This document shows positions 48,666 through 58,237 of a stretch of DNA of 64,000 bases, in pieces; the stretch's first letter is position 1; each line of letters begins with the position of its first letter. The translations under genes and the position numbers were made by a program. Where the stretch lies: assembly GCA_019749935.1 (NCBI GenBank), contig JAIEPD010000001.1:1-64000 (forward strand). The letters run 5' to 3'. The notes under the pieces were generated by a model, which worked only from the letters and a program-made list of their open reading frames with translations, made no database searches and was not told where the DNA came from. The DNA comes from Alphaproteobacteria bacterium (GTDB lineage: Bacteria > Pseudomonadota > Alphaproteobacteria > Paracaedibacterales > CAIULA01).

Positions 48666-49901
48666 ATGCTTCTTTATCATCTTAATGAGTTTAAGAAAGC
48701 AGCCATGTGGCCGACACACTTGTGGAGTGAGGCTAATAATTTATTTCTTCAGAATCTGCCTTTTGAAAGCACTTCCTTAACGCGTATCCTTTCAGCCTCT
48801 AATGAAGTTATGGAAAGGACAACGCGTCATTATACAAAGCCAAACTTTAATATTAGAACGGTTAAAAGGAAGAGCGAGAAAAACATCAAAATTGAAGAGA
48901 AAGTAATCAGAGAAAAACCTTTCTGCACTTTAAAGCAGTTTGTTCGAAAACAAAATGATGTAATCATAGGCAAAAATGAACCTACTGTCTTAATTGTTCC
49001 GCCATTATCAGGACATTTTGCAACGTTGTTAAGGGGCACAGCTGAAACAATGCTGATGCATCATAATGTTTACATTATAGACTGGCACGACTCACGTTTA
49101 ATTCCGTTAAAATATGGTGAATTTAGCGTTGAAACTTATGTTGATTATTTATTGGAGTTTATGGCGAATCTTGGTCCTGATATTCACGTAATGGCTGTTT
49201 GTCAACCTGCGGTTCCTGTTCTTATGGCAGTCTCAATTTTGGCAGAGCGAGGCGATATTAACCAGCCAAAATCAATGATTTTAATGGGAGGACCAATTGA
49301 CACACGCATTAATCCAGGTAAGGTTGATATATTTGCAAAAGAACACGATATTGATTGGTTTAAAAGAAATGTCATTACTAAAATACCAGCATATTATCCG
49401 GGTGCGGGAAGGGACGTGTGTCCGGGATTTATTATGCTCAGCGGGTTTATGTCATTGAATTATGAGCGGCATAAAGAAGCTAATTTTAATCTTTTTCTCA
49501 ATCTTGTTAAAGGCGATTTAGAACACACTGAATCTCACCGGAAATTTTATGATGAATATCGATCTGTTATGGATCTGCCAGCTGAGTATTTCCTAGAAAG
49601 CATCACTAGCATATTTCAAGAACATGATTTACCCAAAGAAAAAATGCAATGGAAAGGACAAATCATTAAGCCAAAATCGATTCAAAAAACAGCTCTCATG
49701 ACAATAGAGGGCGAGTTGGATGATATTTCCCCGCCTGGGCAAACCTTTGCTGCCCATAAACTTTGCTCAAGTCTCTCGAAAAATTTAAAGCAACACTACT
49801 GCCAACGAGGAGTAGGACATTATGGAATTTTTAATGGACATCGCTGGAGAGAAGAAATTTACCCCAAAATTAAAATTTTTATCTCTGAAAACAATAAATA
49901 A
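48666..49901 (+). CDS. phaZ: Intracellular polyhydroxyalkanoate depolymerase
   Basis: VYIIDWHDSRLIP, nucleophile motif AVCQPAVPVL, MTIEGELDDIS, C-terminal GHYGIFNGHRWR. Confidence 0.92.
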   Translation: MLLYHLNEFKKAAMWPTHLWSEANNLFLQNLPFESTSLTRILSASNEVMERTTRHYTKPNFNIRTVKRKSEKNIKIEEKVIREKPFCTLKQFVRKQNDVIIGKNEPTVLIVPPLSGHFATLLRGTAETMLMHHNVYIIDWHDSRLIPLKYGEFSVETYVDYLLEFMANLGPDIHVMAVCQPAVPVLMAVSILAERGDINQPKSMILMGGPIDTRINPGKVDIFAKEHDIDWFKRNVITKIPAYYPGAGRDVCPGFIMLSGFMSLNYERHKEANFNLFLNLVKGDLEHTESHRKFYDEYRSVMDLPAEYFLESITSIFQEHDLPKEKMQWKGQIIKPKSIQKTALMTIEGELDDISPPGQTFAAHKLCSSLSKNLKQHYCQRGVGHYGIFNGHRWREEIYPKIKIFISENNK

Positions 49902-50006
49902 TATTTTAAAATAATAAAATTTCTTATTTAAAAAAATCATTAAAAATATTTAAAATTTATGTCAAACTTATAAAAAGTAATCCTGAAGAATAATAATTGC
50001 TTTTAG

Positions 50007-52274
50007 ATGTTTAGATCTTTATGGCGCATTTTAACAACCGTAATCTTTGTAATTACCAGTATGGGCGCTGTTTTGTTTTTTGTATTCTTTTACTTTGGGA
50101 GAGGTTTACCCGATTACCAGTTTCTAAGAGATTATCAGCCGAGTGTCGTAAGTCGATTTTATACAAATGATTATCAACTCTTCAAAGAGCATGCTCGTGA
50201 AAAAAGAATATTTGTGGCAATCGAAAACATTCCACCTTTGTTAGTGCAGGCATTCTTATCAGCAGAAGATAAAAATTTTTACTACCATCCAGGCGTTGAT
50301 CTTATAAGTGTTTTTAGGGCTGCACTTAATAATACATTTAAAGGGGCTTGGAATGGGAAAGCTCTTGGTGCTTCGACAATCACTCAGCAAGTTGCAAAAA
50401 ACTTTTTGGTTGGAAATGAAAGATCCTTTGATAGAAAGTTTAGAGAAGCGATAATGTCTATGCGTCTTGAAATGGCTTTATCCAAAGAGCGTATTTTAGA
50501 ACTTTATTTAAACCAAATTTACTTAGGTATGGGAAGTTATGGTGTAGCTGCTGCCGCTCAAACGTATTTTGGGAAATCTTTGGATAAATTAACAATCGCA
50601 GAATGTGCCTTTTTGGCTTCCCTGCCAAAGGCCCCAGCAACTTATCATCCCATAAAAGAACAAAAAAGGGCAAAGGCCAGACGAGATTGGGTCGTTGGAA
50701 GGTTAGCTGAGGATAACATTGTTTCTAGTCAAGAAGCGCAAGACGCTCAAAATGATCCCTTTAAAATAACATTAGATTCATCTTTTGCTGTTAATGCTGA
50801 TTATTTTGGGGAAGAAGTTAGACGTGAGATTATGCAGCGTTTTGGGGAAAACATGCTCTACACAGGTGGACTCAGTGTTTTCACAACGCTCGATCCTAAC
50901 CTACAACGTGCAGCCGATAAAAGCTTACGCAAAGGTTTAGAAGAATATGATAGAAGACACGGCTGGCGAGGGGTTGTTGCCAAAATTACGCAATTGGATC
51001 AATCTGCGTGGATCAAGGATTTAAATAAAATCCCCCCAGTTCCAGGAATGAATGATGCAAAACTGGCCGTGGTTTTGGCAATTTCTTCTGACAGAGAGGC
51101 TAAAATTGGATTTGCAAATGGAGCAGTTAGTTCACTGTTTTTAACTGGGGTAGAATGGGCTCGTTTGTCAAAACCAGATGGCACCCAAGGCCCAGAGATT
51201 AAAAAAATCTCAGAAGTCATAGTTCCAGGAGATGTGATTCTTGTCAATAATATAGCTTCCTCAAAGGCTCCTTTATATGAACTCCATCAAATTCCGCTTG
51301 TAAGTGGAGGGATTGTTGTTATGGACGCTGATACAGGAAATGTTCTAGCAATGACCGGCGGATATAGTTTTGAAATTAGCCAATTTAATTGTGCAACTCA
51401 AGCTTGGCGTCAACCAGGTTCTGCCTTTAAACCTTTTGTTTATTTAGCAGCTATGGAAAAAGGATATACACCTGAAACTTTAATTAATGATGCGCCTATT
51501 ACCCTTAGCCTTGGGCCAGGTTTAGGTGTCTATTCACCCAAAAACATTACGCACCGTTCTTATGGGCCAAGTCCTATGCGTATAGGCATTGAAAAGTCTT
51601 ATAATCTTATGACGGTAAGATTGGCTCATCAGATTGGTATGCAACCCGTTAAAAGCATAGCAACTCGTTTTGGTGTTGCAGATGATATGCCCTTACATCT
51701 TTCCAATTCTTTAGGTGCAAAAGAAACAACAGTTCTACGCCTTACAACCGCATACGCTATGATTGTAAATGGCGGCAAGAAAATTAAGCCAAATTTGATT
51801 AAACAAGTTCAAGATAGAAACGGACAGGTTATCCATCAACTCCAAACGCAATATGGTGAATTTTTGGGACAAGAGAGAAAAGAGCTTTTAAATAATTGGC
51901 ATGACGTTGAAGAGGAGCCCTTGCCAGAACTAGCAGATCAACGAAAACAAATTATTGACGTAAAATTTGCAGAATCAATGACAACCATGCTAGAGGCTGT
52001 TGTTCAGCGGGGAACTGGCAAAAAGCTTCAGCCCCTTATGGAAAAATATAATATCACATTAGGGGGAAAAACCGGATCTACAAATGACTGTAAAGATGCA
52101 TGGTTTATGGGATTCATTCGTTATCCAAATGGGCGCACTCTTATTGTGGGGGTTTTTGTAGGTTATCCAACTCCCCAAACCTTAGGCACACATCAAGGAG
52201 CTGACGAAACGGGCACAAGAGTTGCCTTGCCTGTTTTTGGTAATTTTGTAAGAGAAATATTTTATAAAAAATAA
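50007..52274 (+). CDS. mrcA: Penicillin-binding protein 1A
   Basis: SAEDKNFYYHPGVD, GASTITQQVAKNFL, QPGSAFKPFVYLAAM, GKTGSTND. Confidence 0.96.
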   Translation: MFRSLWRILTTVIFVITSMGAVLFFVFFYFGRGLPDYQFLRDYQPSVVSRFYTNDYQLFKEHAREKRIFVAIENIPPLLVQAFLSAEDKNFYYHPGVDLISVFRAALNNTFKGAWNGKALGASTITQQVAKNFLVGNERSFDRKFREAIMSMRLEMALSKERILELYLNQIYLGMGSYGVAAAAQTYFGKSLDKLTIAECAFLASLPKAPATYHPIKEQKRAKARRDWVVGRLAEDNIVSSQEAQDAQNDPFKITLDSSFAVNADYFGEEVRREIMQRFGENMLYTGGLSVFTTLDPNLQRAADKSLRKGLEEYDRRHGWRGVVAKITQLDQSAWIKDLNKIPPVPGMNDAKLAVVLAISSDREAKIGFANGAVSSLFLTGVEWARLSKPDGTQGPEIKKISEVIVPGDVILVNNIASSKAPLYELHQIPLVSGGIVVMDADTGNVLAMTGGYSFEISQFNCATQAWRQPGSAFKPFVYLAAMEKGYTPETLINDAPITLSLGPGLGVYSPKNITHRSYGPSPMRIGIEKSYNLMTVRLAHQIGMQPVKSIATRFGVADDMPLHLSNSLGAKETTVLRLTTAYAMIVNGGKKIKPNLIKQVQDRNGQVIHQLQTQYGEFLGQERKELLNNWHDVEEEPLPELADQRKQIIDVKFAESMTTMLEAVVQRGTGKKLQPLMEKYNITLGGKTGSTNDCKDAWFMGFIRYPNGRTLIVGVFVGYPTPQTLGTHQGADETGTRVALPVFGNFVREIFYKK

Positions 52275-52299
52275 TAAAATGAAATATTTCCAATCATTT

Positions 52300-53508
52300 T
52301 TAATGTTTAAAAATATCTATTAGATGCATGGGTTGAGTTTTTAAGTAGGTTTCGTACGCATCAGGAATTTTACTACTTATTGTTTCTTTTACAGCATTTT
52401 CAAATTTATTTATATTTATGAGCTTAAGATCTTTGTGAATTTCTTGCGCTTCTTTACCCAAATTATAGATTTCTGCTTTTATATGACGAGGCACCTCAAG
52501 ATTTTGGAAAGCCACAAAAGAAAGTTGATTCTGAGAGCAATATGCAAGCGTTGTAGAAAAGCCTGGAATTCCGCCATCGTGTTGAAACACAAGTTTATCT
52601 TCTTGGATGTTTCTTGTTATACCATAGCAGTAAAAATGATGAGGTTCATATTCATTGATTCTTACATGCCCAGTAAGCATTAAAGCTGTCACTTCTGGTG
52701 TTAAAATTTTGTTATTATGAAGACTGTAATTCCAAATAAGGACATCTGATGCGGTAGATATAATGCCACCTGCGCCGCTCAGGAAGCTATTATGAAAATA
52801 TGTGGTAATTTCCTTTGGCTGCGAGCCTAGATTTATATCTTTTTCATAGCCTCTGGCAAGATTGGGGTAACAGCCCAAGTCTTTCATTATTTTTCCATTG
52901 TCCTCATCGGGAAGAAATGTATTCATCATTCCAAGGTACTTAAAAAAGTGCTCAGTCAAATATTGATCTAAACTTAAACCGCTTAGGCGTGTCACAATTT
53001 CACTAAGCAAGAAATAGCCTGAATCACAATACTCAAACTTCTCACCAGGGATGAATTTTAAAGGTTCGTTTTTAAAGGTTTTGGCTAAGTTTATAGTCGA
53101 AATTGGGCTGTTTGAATTGTTTTCAAAGCTTTCTACAGCCGTGTATGAAACTAAACCAGACGTATGTGTTAATAAGTGATGTAAGGTAACACGATTTACC
53201 CATTCAGGCGTGTCTCCATCCCATAGAGGGTCATTTTCTGGCAGATGTAGTGATAAAGATCTGTGAAGAGCTGCACTGAGTTCATCGATATTTTGATGCT
53301 TTCTGCGTAGTACATGTAATAATGCGGCAGCAGTGAACTGTTTCGTAATTGAGGCTATGAAAAACTGTGTATTTTCATTACATAATTGGGTAGGTACTGC
53401 TGAGTTGTCGGCAAATCCAAAGCCTTTTGCATAAAAAACTAAATGATCTTTTGCAATGGCTATAGCGCCATTTATAAAGTGTGTTTTCTGAAATTCACTT
53501 ACTTTTTT
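52300..53508 (-). pseudogene. Beta-lactamase-family serine hydrolase, N-terminally truncated / no start codon
   Basis: Frame is open from immediately after the rsmA stop: KKVSEFQKTHFINGAIAIAKDHLVFYAKGFGFAD...FFIASITKQFTAAALLHVLRRK...LLTHTSGLVSY...FEYCDSGYFLLSEIVTRL...FQHDGGIPGFSTTLAY; only the 236-aa C-terminal part from TTG 53010 is in the ORF track. Confidence 0.7.
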
Positions 53509-54402
53509 TCAAAAATTTTTGTTGTATACGGCAAGATTTATCTCTTTTAATTTCTTGGCCAACTCAACATAATTCGCTAGCGTTAAATTTTCAGGACGTT
53601 CTGTTTCCGGTAAACCTAAGGAATCCAACGTATTTTTTAAAGCATCTTCCCCAAATAGTTCTTTTAAACTGGCTCTTATCATTTTTCGGCGCTTTCCAAA
53701 TCCCGTAGCTGTAACTTTCTCAAGAAAAGGGGTTAGGGCTAACTCTTCAGTTGTCAGAGGTTTGGGTATGAAATGGACAACCGATGAGAAAACTTTAGGA
53801 GCCGGTTTGAATACATGCGGTGGTAAATCAAAAACCCGTTCTACGTTACACAAATATTGACATAAAACGGTTAAGCGTCCGTAATCTTTAGAGCTTGGGT
53901 TAGCTGTAATTCTTAAGGCGACTTCTTTTTGAAACATTAAGGTTAAAGATGCAATTTTTGATAAATCCTTTAGCCAAAACAACAATAGGTTTGTGCCAAC
54001 ATTATAAGGAAGGTTGGCTATGATCTTAAGGGGATTTTGACTTAACGATTGAGGTTTTATATTTGCGGCATCTTCTTTTATAACTTGAAGTTTTCCTTGA
54101 GAAACCTGGGTCAATTTTTCAAGAGCTGTAACACAATTGGGGTCTTTTTCAATGGCGAAAAGTTTATCTGGCATCTGTTCTAAAATGGCTCTTGTAAGGC
54201 CGCCCGGTCCAGGACCAATCTCCAGAACATCGAAACCCTTTAATGATCCTGCGACACGTACAATTTTAGCTATAATTTGTGGATCAAACAAAAAATTCTG
54301 CCCCAGGCTTTTTGAATGACCCTTATGACTTAAAAGGTTGTTATCTTTTACGGTCTGATAAAGTGATGGCAGAGCTGAGCTTTCATTTTCCTTTGACATC
54401 AC
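53509..54402 (-). CDS. rsmA: 16S rRNA (adenine(1518)-N(6)/adenine(1519)-N(6))-dimethyltransferase
   Basis: SLGQNFLFDPQIIAKIV, VLEIGPGPGGLTRAIL, NLPYNVGTNLLL. Confidence 0.96.
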   Translation of the reverse strand: MMSKENESSALPSLYQTVKDNNLLSHKGHSKSLGQNFLFDPQIIAKIVRVAGSLKGFDVLEIGPGPGGLTRAILEQMPDKLFAIEKDPNCVTALEKLTQVSQGKLQVIKEDAANIKPQSLSQNPLKIIANLPYNVGTNLLLFWLKDLSKIASLTLMFQKEVALRITANPSSKDYGRLTVLCQYLCNVERVFDLPPHVFKPAPKVFSSVVHFIPKPLTTEELALTPFLEKVTATGFGKRRKMIRASLKELFGEDALKNTLDSLGLPETERPENLTLANYVELAKKLKEINLAVYNKNF

Positions 54403-54429
54403 TTAAACCATTGTTGCTTTCTAAGCTTT

Positions 54430-55833
54430 TTAAGCAGCGGCCGCTGCTGCTGTAACCGCAGAGTCTTTTGGTGAGGAGGGTGTTTTTTTCTCAAGCTTAG
54501 ACTCTTCCTCTTTGTCGCCTTCTGTTTTGTCATCAATAAAGGCAACACTCTTTAATTTATTAAATTCTCGAGCGGCGATTTTATTCATTTTTTCTTGTTC
54601 TAGATGCTGCCTAACTTCCTCAGGAGTTGGCAATTTCTCCTCAGGAGAGTCTTTATTACAAACCATAGTGACAAGGACATGATCTTCCATTCGAATTGGT
54701 TTTTGACATTGCCCAATTTTTGCAGTGTGGAATAATTTTTGAAAGCCTGCAGGTAGGTTAGAGTAACTCATTTTCTCAACAGCTTCACATTGATAACCAC
54801 ACTCTTTTGCTTTTGCTTCTAATTTACTGCAACTACCAATTTTGCTCATCTCCTGGATGTGCGTTTCAATGCGATTATAATCTGCTTCTGAGATCGAATC
54901 ATGAAAAGGGATATAAACTTGTTTAAAACTTATTTGTGTTTGCCCATAAGCCGGTTGACCTGCTTTTCTAAAATCTTTTAGCAGAATAATTTTATAGCCC
55001 ATTTGAGTGCGAATTGGCTCTGAAAAATGCCCCAAAGTCAGCTTTTCTACGGCTTCTTCTACTTGAGGATCCATTTGTCCTTTTACCATCCATCCAACAT
55101 ATCCCCCTCTAGAAGAAGAAGTTGCTTGCGAAAACTGTTGAGCCATTACATGAAAATGAGCGCCTTCATTCAGTTGCCCATGAATTTTATTAGCATCTTT
55201 CTTGATGGCTGCTTCTTGGGTTGGGTTTTCAATACGGAAAAAAATTTCAGATAATTCGTATTGGTCTTTATTTTTGTTTTGTTTTATTTTTTCAAGCTCT
55301 GTCGTTACTTCCGCTTCGCTAATCTGAATGAGAGATCCAAATGCATCATGAATTGTTCTCATCCAAGCTAACTGAGCTCTTAGCCTTTCTTGAAGAGTCT
55401 TGACTGGAATGTTGTTCTTCTTAAACATCTCTTCCATTTGCTCAACTGTCATTCCATTATCTTTAGCAATCTTTTTTAGAGCTTCTTGGACCTCTGCATC
55501 TGTGATCAATATTTTTTGCATTTTTGAGGCTGCTAGTTGAATTTTTTCGTCTATAAGACTTTTTTTGACTTGCCCTTTTATAGTTTCTAAAGTCTGAGCA
55601 TTATTAGGGAGGCCCGCTGTAAGTAAAATCAACATAGCTCTATCATAAATGTCTTGAAGGGTTATAACATCTTTGTTGACAATAACCCCAATCTTAGCAC
55701 CATTGGAAAGAGATGGTGACTGTGTTGCAGATTTAGGGTTTGCTTCACTTTTCGTGCTTTCCTGACAAAAGGCAGAAGAGAACAAATTAAGAAAAATACT
55801 TAGCAGAGCGATAGAGAGAGACTGAATTTTCAT
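54430..55833 (-). CDS. surA: SurA-like peptidylprolyl isomerase / chaperone
   Basis: Signal peptide from MKIQSLSIALLSIFLNLFSSAFC; SurA N-domain and parvulin SRGGYVGWMVKGQMDPQVEEAVEKL. Confidence 0.88.
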   Translation of the reverse strand: MKIQSLSIALLSIFLNLFSSAFCQESTKSEANPKSATQSPSLSNGAKIGVIVNKDVITLQDIYDRAMLILLTAGLPNNAQTLETIKGQVKKSLIDEKIQLAASKMQKILITDAEVQEALKKIAKDNGMTVEQMEEMFKKNNIPVKTLQERLRAQLAWMRTIHDAFGSLIQISEAEVTTELEKIKQNKNKDQYELSEIFFRIENPTQEAAIKKDANKIHGQLNEGAHFHVMAQQFSQATSSSRGGYVGWMVKGQMDPQVEEAVEKLTLGHFSEPIRTQMGYKIILLKDFRKAGQPAYGQTQISFKQVYIPFHDSISEADYNRIETHIQEMSKIGSCSKLEAKAKECGYQCEAVEKMSYSNLPAGFQKLFHTAKIGQCQKPIRMEDHVLVTMVCNKDSPEEKLPTPEEVRQHLEQEKMNKIAAREFNKLKSVAFIDDKTEGDKEEESKLEKKTPSSPKDSAVTAAAAAA

Positions 55834-56003
55834 AATCACCTTAAAACGAGACAAAAAATGACTGCAACTTCTGTTCATTGTTTTTAAAACATGCTAGCTT
55901 GGAAACATAAACTGTGAAGAGTATAATTCTTTTCAGAAAAACTCTAAACAAAATATCTTATCGTTTTTTTATAATGCTTTATCAAATAATATTCCAGTAA
56001 AAC

Positions 56004-57134
56004 ATGATTCTTTTATCCCGCTATCTTTCTAAAAAATTACTTGTGATGACCTCTGCATTGGTTGTCATTTTAATTGGCGCTGTCTGGTTGACTCAATCAT
56101 TAAGATTTATAGAAATAATAGTAAATCACAGTGTTTCATTAGGGGGATACTTTGCCTTGATCGTCTATTTAATCCCGGATCTTATGGCAACAATTCTGCC
56201 CATATGTCTATTAATTGGGGGGTTGCATGTTTACTCAAAACTGATTGCTGATCATGAAATTCAAGTGATCCGAGCTCTTGGTTTAAGCAATTTTCAGATC
56301 TCTAAACCATTGATAATATTGGGTTTATTTGTGACAGTTCTTGTTTTTGTTATTAATATTTATATAATGCCTTTATCTTTTCAGCAATTTCGCGATCAAG
56401 AGTATCAAATCAGGAATCAATTCTCAGCATCCTTGATTAGAGAGGGCTCGTTTAATGTTATTAATGGAACGACAGCCTACGTCAGAGAGAGGGGACCTCA
56501 GGGAGAATTTAAAGGAATCTTGATCTATGATCCACATTTGTCTGGCAACAAAAGCGAGAAAGCTTCGGAAAATTCATACACCATCATTGCGGAAGAGGGT
56601 ATGTTGCATCAAGGAGCGGAAGGTGTGGTTCTTGTTCTAAAAAGAGGAGGGCGCCAAGAGAAAGATAAAGTGACAGGAAAAATTTCATTTTTTGCATTTG
56701 ATGAATTTGTTTTTGACCTCGAAAAGGCTCTTAAAAAAGAATCCCCTCGCATTACTAAGCCATATGAAAAAAATCTTTCTGAGCTTTTTTATCCTGAACC
56801 AAGTGAAAACACACACGTACAGGCACGCATGCGTAGCGAAGGACATCAACGACTTTTAACGCCATGGCTTGCGTTAATTGACAGCCTAATTGTTTGCTTG
56901 GCCATGCTGAAAGGCGAATTTAATCGAAAAGGAAGGCGTTATAGAGTTGTTGTGGGGGCTTCATCAGCATTGCTTGTACATATTGTACTTTATACACTTT
57001 TAAACTTAAGCGCAAAACATCCGGCTTTATTAATGGGATGTTATTTATTTATAACTCTTACAATCCCGTTTTTACTTATTTCGCTTGAATCGGAGAGTAT
57101 CCATTATAAAATCCTCTCAAGGAGAAGGAAATAA
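56004..57134 (+). CDS. lptF: LPS export permease LptF
   Basis: YjgP/YjgQ-type permease; HEIQVIRALGLSNFQI. Confidence 0.92.
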   Translation: MILLSRYLSKKLLVMTSALVVILIGAVWLTQSLRFIEIIVNHSVSLGGYFALIVYLIPDLMATILPICLLIGGLHVYSKLIADHEIQVIRALGLSNFQISKPLIILGLFVTVLVFVINIYIMPLSFQQFRDQEYQIRNQFSASLIREGSFNVINGTTAYVRERGPQGEFKGILIYDPHLSGNKSEKASENSYTIIAEEGMLHQGAEGVVLVLKRGGRQEKDKVTGKISFFAFDEFVFDLEKALKKESPRITKPYEKNLSELFYPEPSENTHVQARMRSEGHQRLLTPWLALIDSLIVCLAMLKGEFNRKGRRYRVVVGASSALLVHIVLYTLLNLSAKHPALLMGCYLFITLTIPFLLISLESESIHYKILSRRRK

Positions 57135-58237
57135 TGGTGTATTTTCCATTCAGCACTTTAAATAGATATTTTTGTAGACGTTTACTCTTTTGGTTTTTTG
57201 TATGCCTTGGTGCTATTCTTGCGATTGTTAGTCTTTTTGAAATGGCTGAACTTTTAAGAAGATCGATGAGTCATCCCAATATCTCACTTTCAATTATTGG
57301 TGAAATGGTGCTTCTTAAAATACCTCAGCATATTGAGATGCTCCTACCTTTTGTGACTTTTAGTGCTGCGGTTCTTTCTTTATGGCGTTTGAATCAAACT
57401 CAAGAAATTGTTTCAGCAAGAGCTTCTGGAATTTCTGTTTGGCAATTAGTCATTGGTTTAAATATCCTTGTTTTGGGATTTGGAATAATTTATTTGGTTT
57501 GTATAAACCCTTTGGGTGCAGCATTGACAGCACGTCTTTCTCAAATTGAAGAAAAGACATTTGGAAACTCCAATAATCTTTTATCTATCTCTTCAAGCGG
57601 TCTGTGGCTTAGAGAAAGCAATAAAGAAGGAAAAACCATTATTCATGCTGACTTTTTTGATTTTTTACAAAATAAATTTCAACAAGTTAGTTTTTATGAT
57701 TATGATCATGCCGGCACTTATATAGGTCGCTATGACGCTAAAGAGGTTACTCTTCAAAATGCAGAGTGGAAATTAGAAAATGTGATGCATTGGGATAAGG
57801 GAAACATTTCACATTCATCTGACAATATTACTCGGTCAACAGATTTAACACTTACAAAGATTCAAGAAAGCTACGCTGCCCCAGAAAGTCTATCCTTTTG
57901 GAAAATTAGTGAATATATCGAGGTTTTAGAGAAAGCGGGACTTTCAAACATTCGTTATAAACTTCATTGGCATAGCCAAATTGCAAAAATTGGATTAATG
58001 ATTGGAATGGTATTTCTTGCTTCTACATTTTGCCTACATCCAACTCGATATCGAAACGCTTCCTATTTAATTGCTTTCGGTATTCTATCAGGGTTCGTTA
58101 TTCATTTTTCAAGCGATGTAATTTACGCATTGGGTTTGGCTGGAAAAATTCCAATATTATTAGCGGCTTGGATTCCTCCTTTGGTCACACTGATGCTAAG
58201 CATTAGCTTGCTATTACATCAAGAGGGTGGTGAATGA
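57134..58237 (+). CDS. lptG: LPS export permease LptG
   Basis: YjgP/YjgQ-type permease; NQTQEIVSARASGISVWQL; overlaps lptF by 1 nt. Confidence 0.92.
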   Translation: MVYFPFSTLNRYFCRRLLFWFFVCLGAILAIVSLFEMAELLRRSMSHPNISLSIIGEMVLLKIPQHIEMLLPFVTFSAAVLSLWRLNQTQEIVSARASGISVWQLVIGLNILVLGFGIIYLVCINPLGAALTARLSQIEEKTFGNSNNLLSISSSGLWLRESNKEGKTIIHADFFDFLQNKFQQVSFYDYDHAGTYIGRYDAKEVTLQNAEWKLENVMHWDKGNISHSSDNITRSTDLTLTKIQESYAAPESLSFWKISEYIEVLEKAGLSNIRYKLHWHSQIAKIGLMIGMVFLASTFCLHPTRYRNASYLIAFGILSGFVIHFSSDVIYALGLAGKIPILLAAWIPPLVTLMLSISLLLHQEGGE

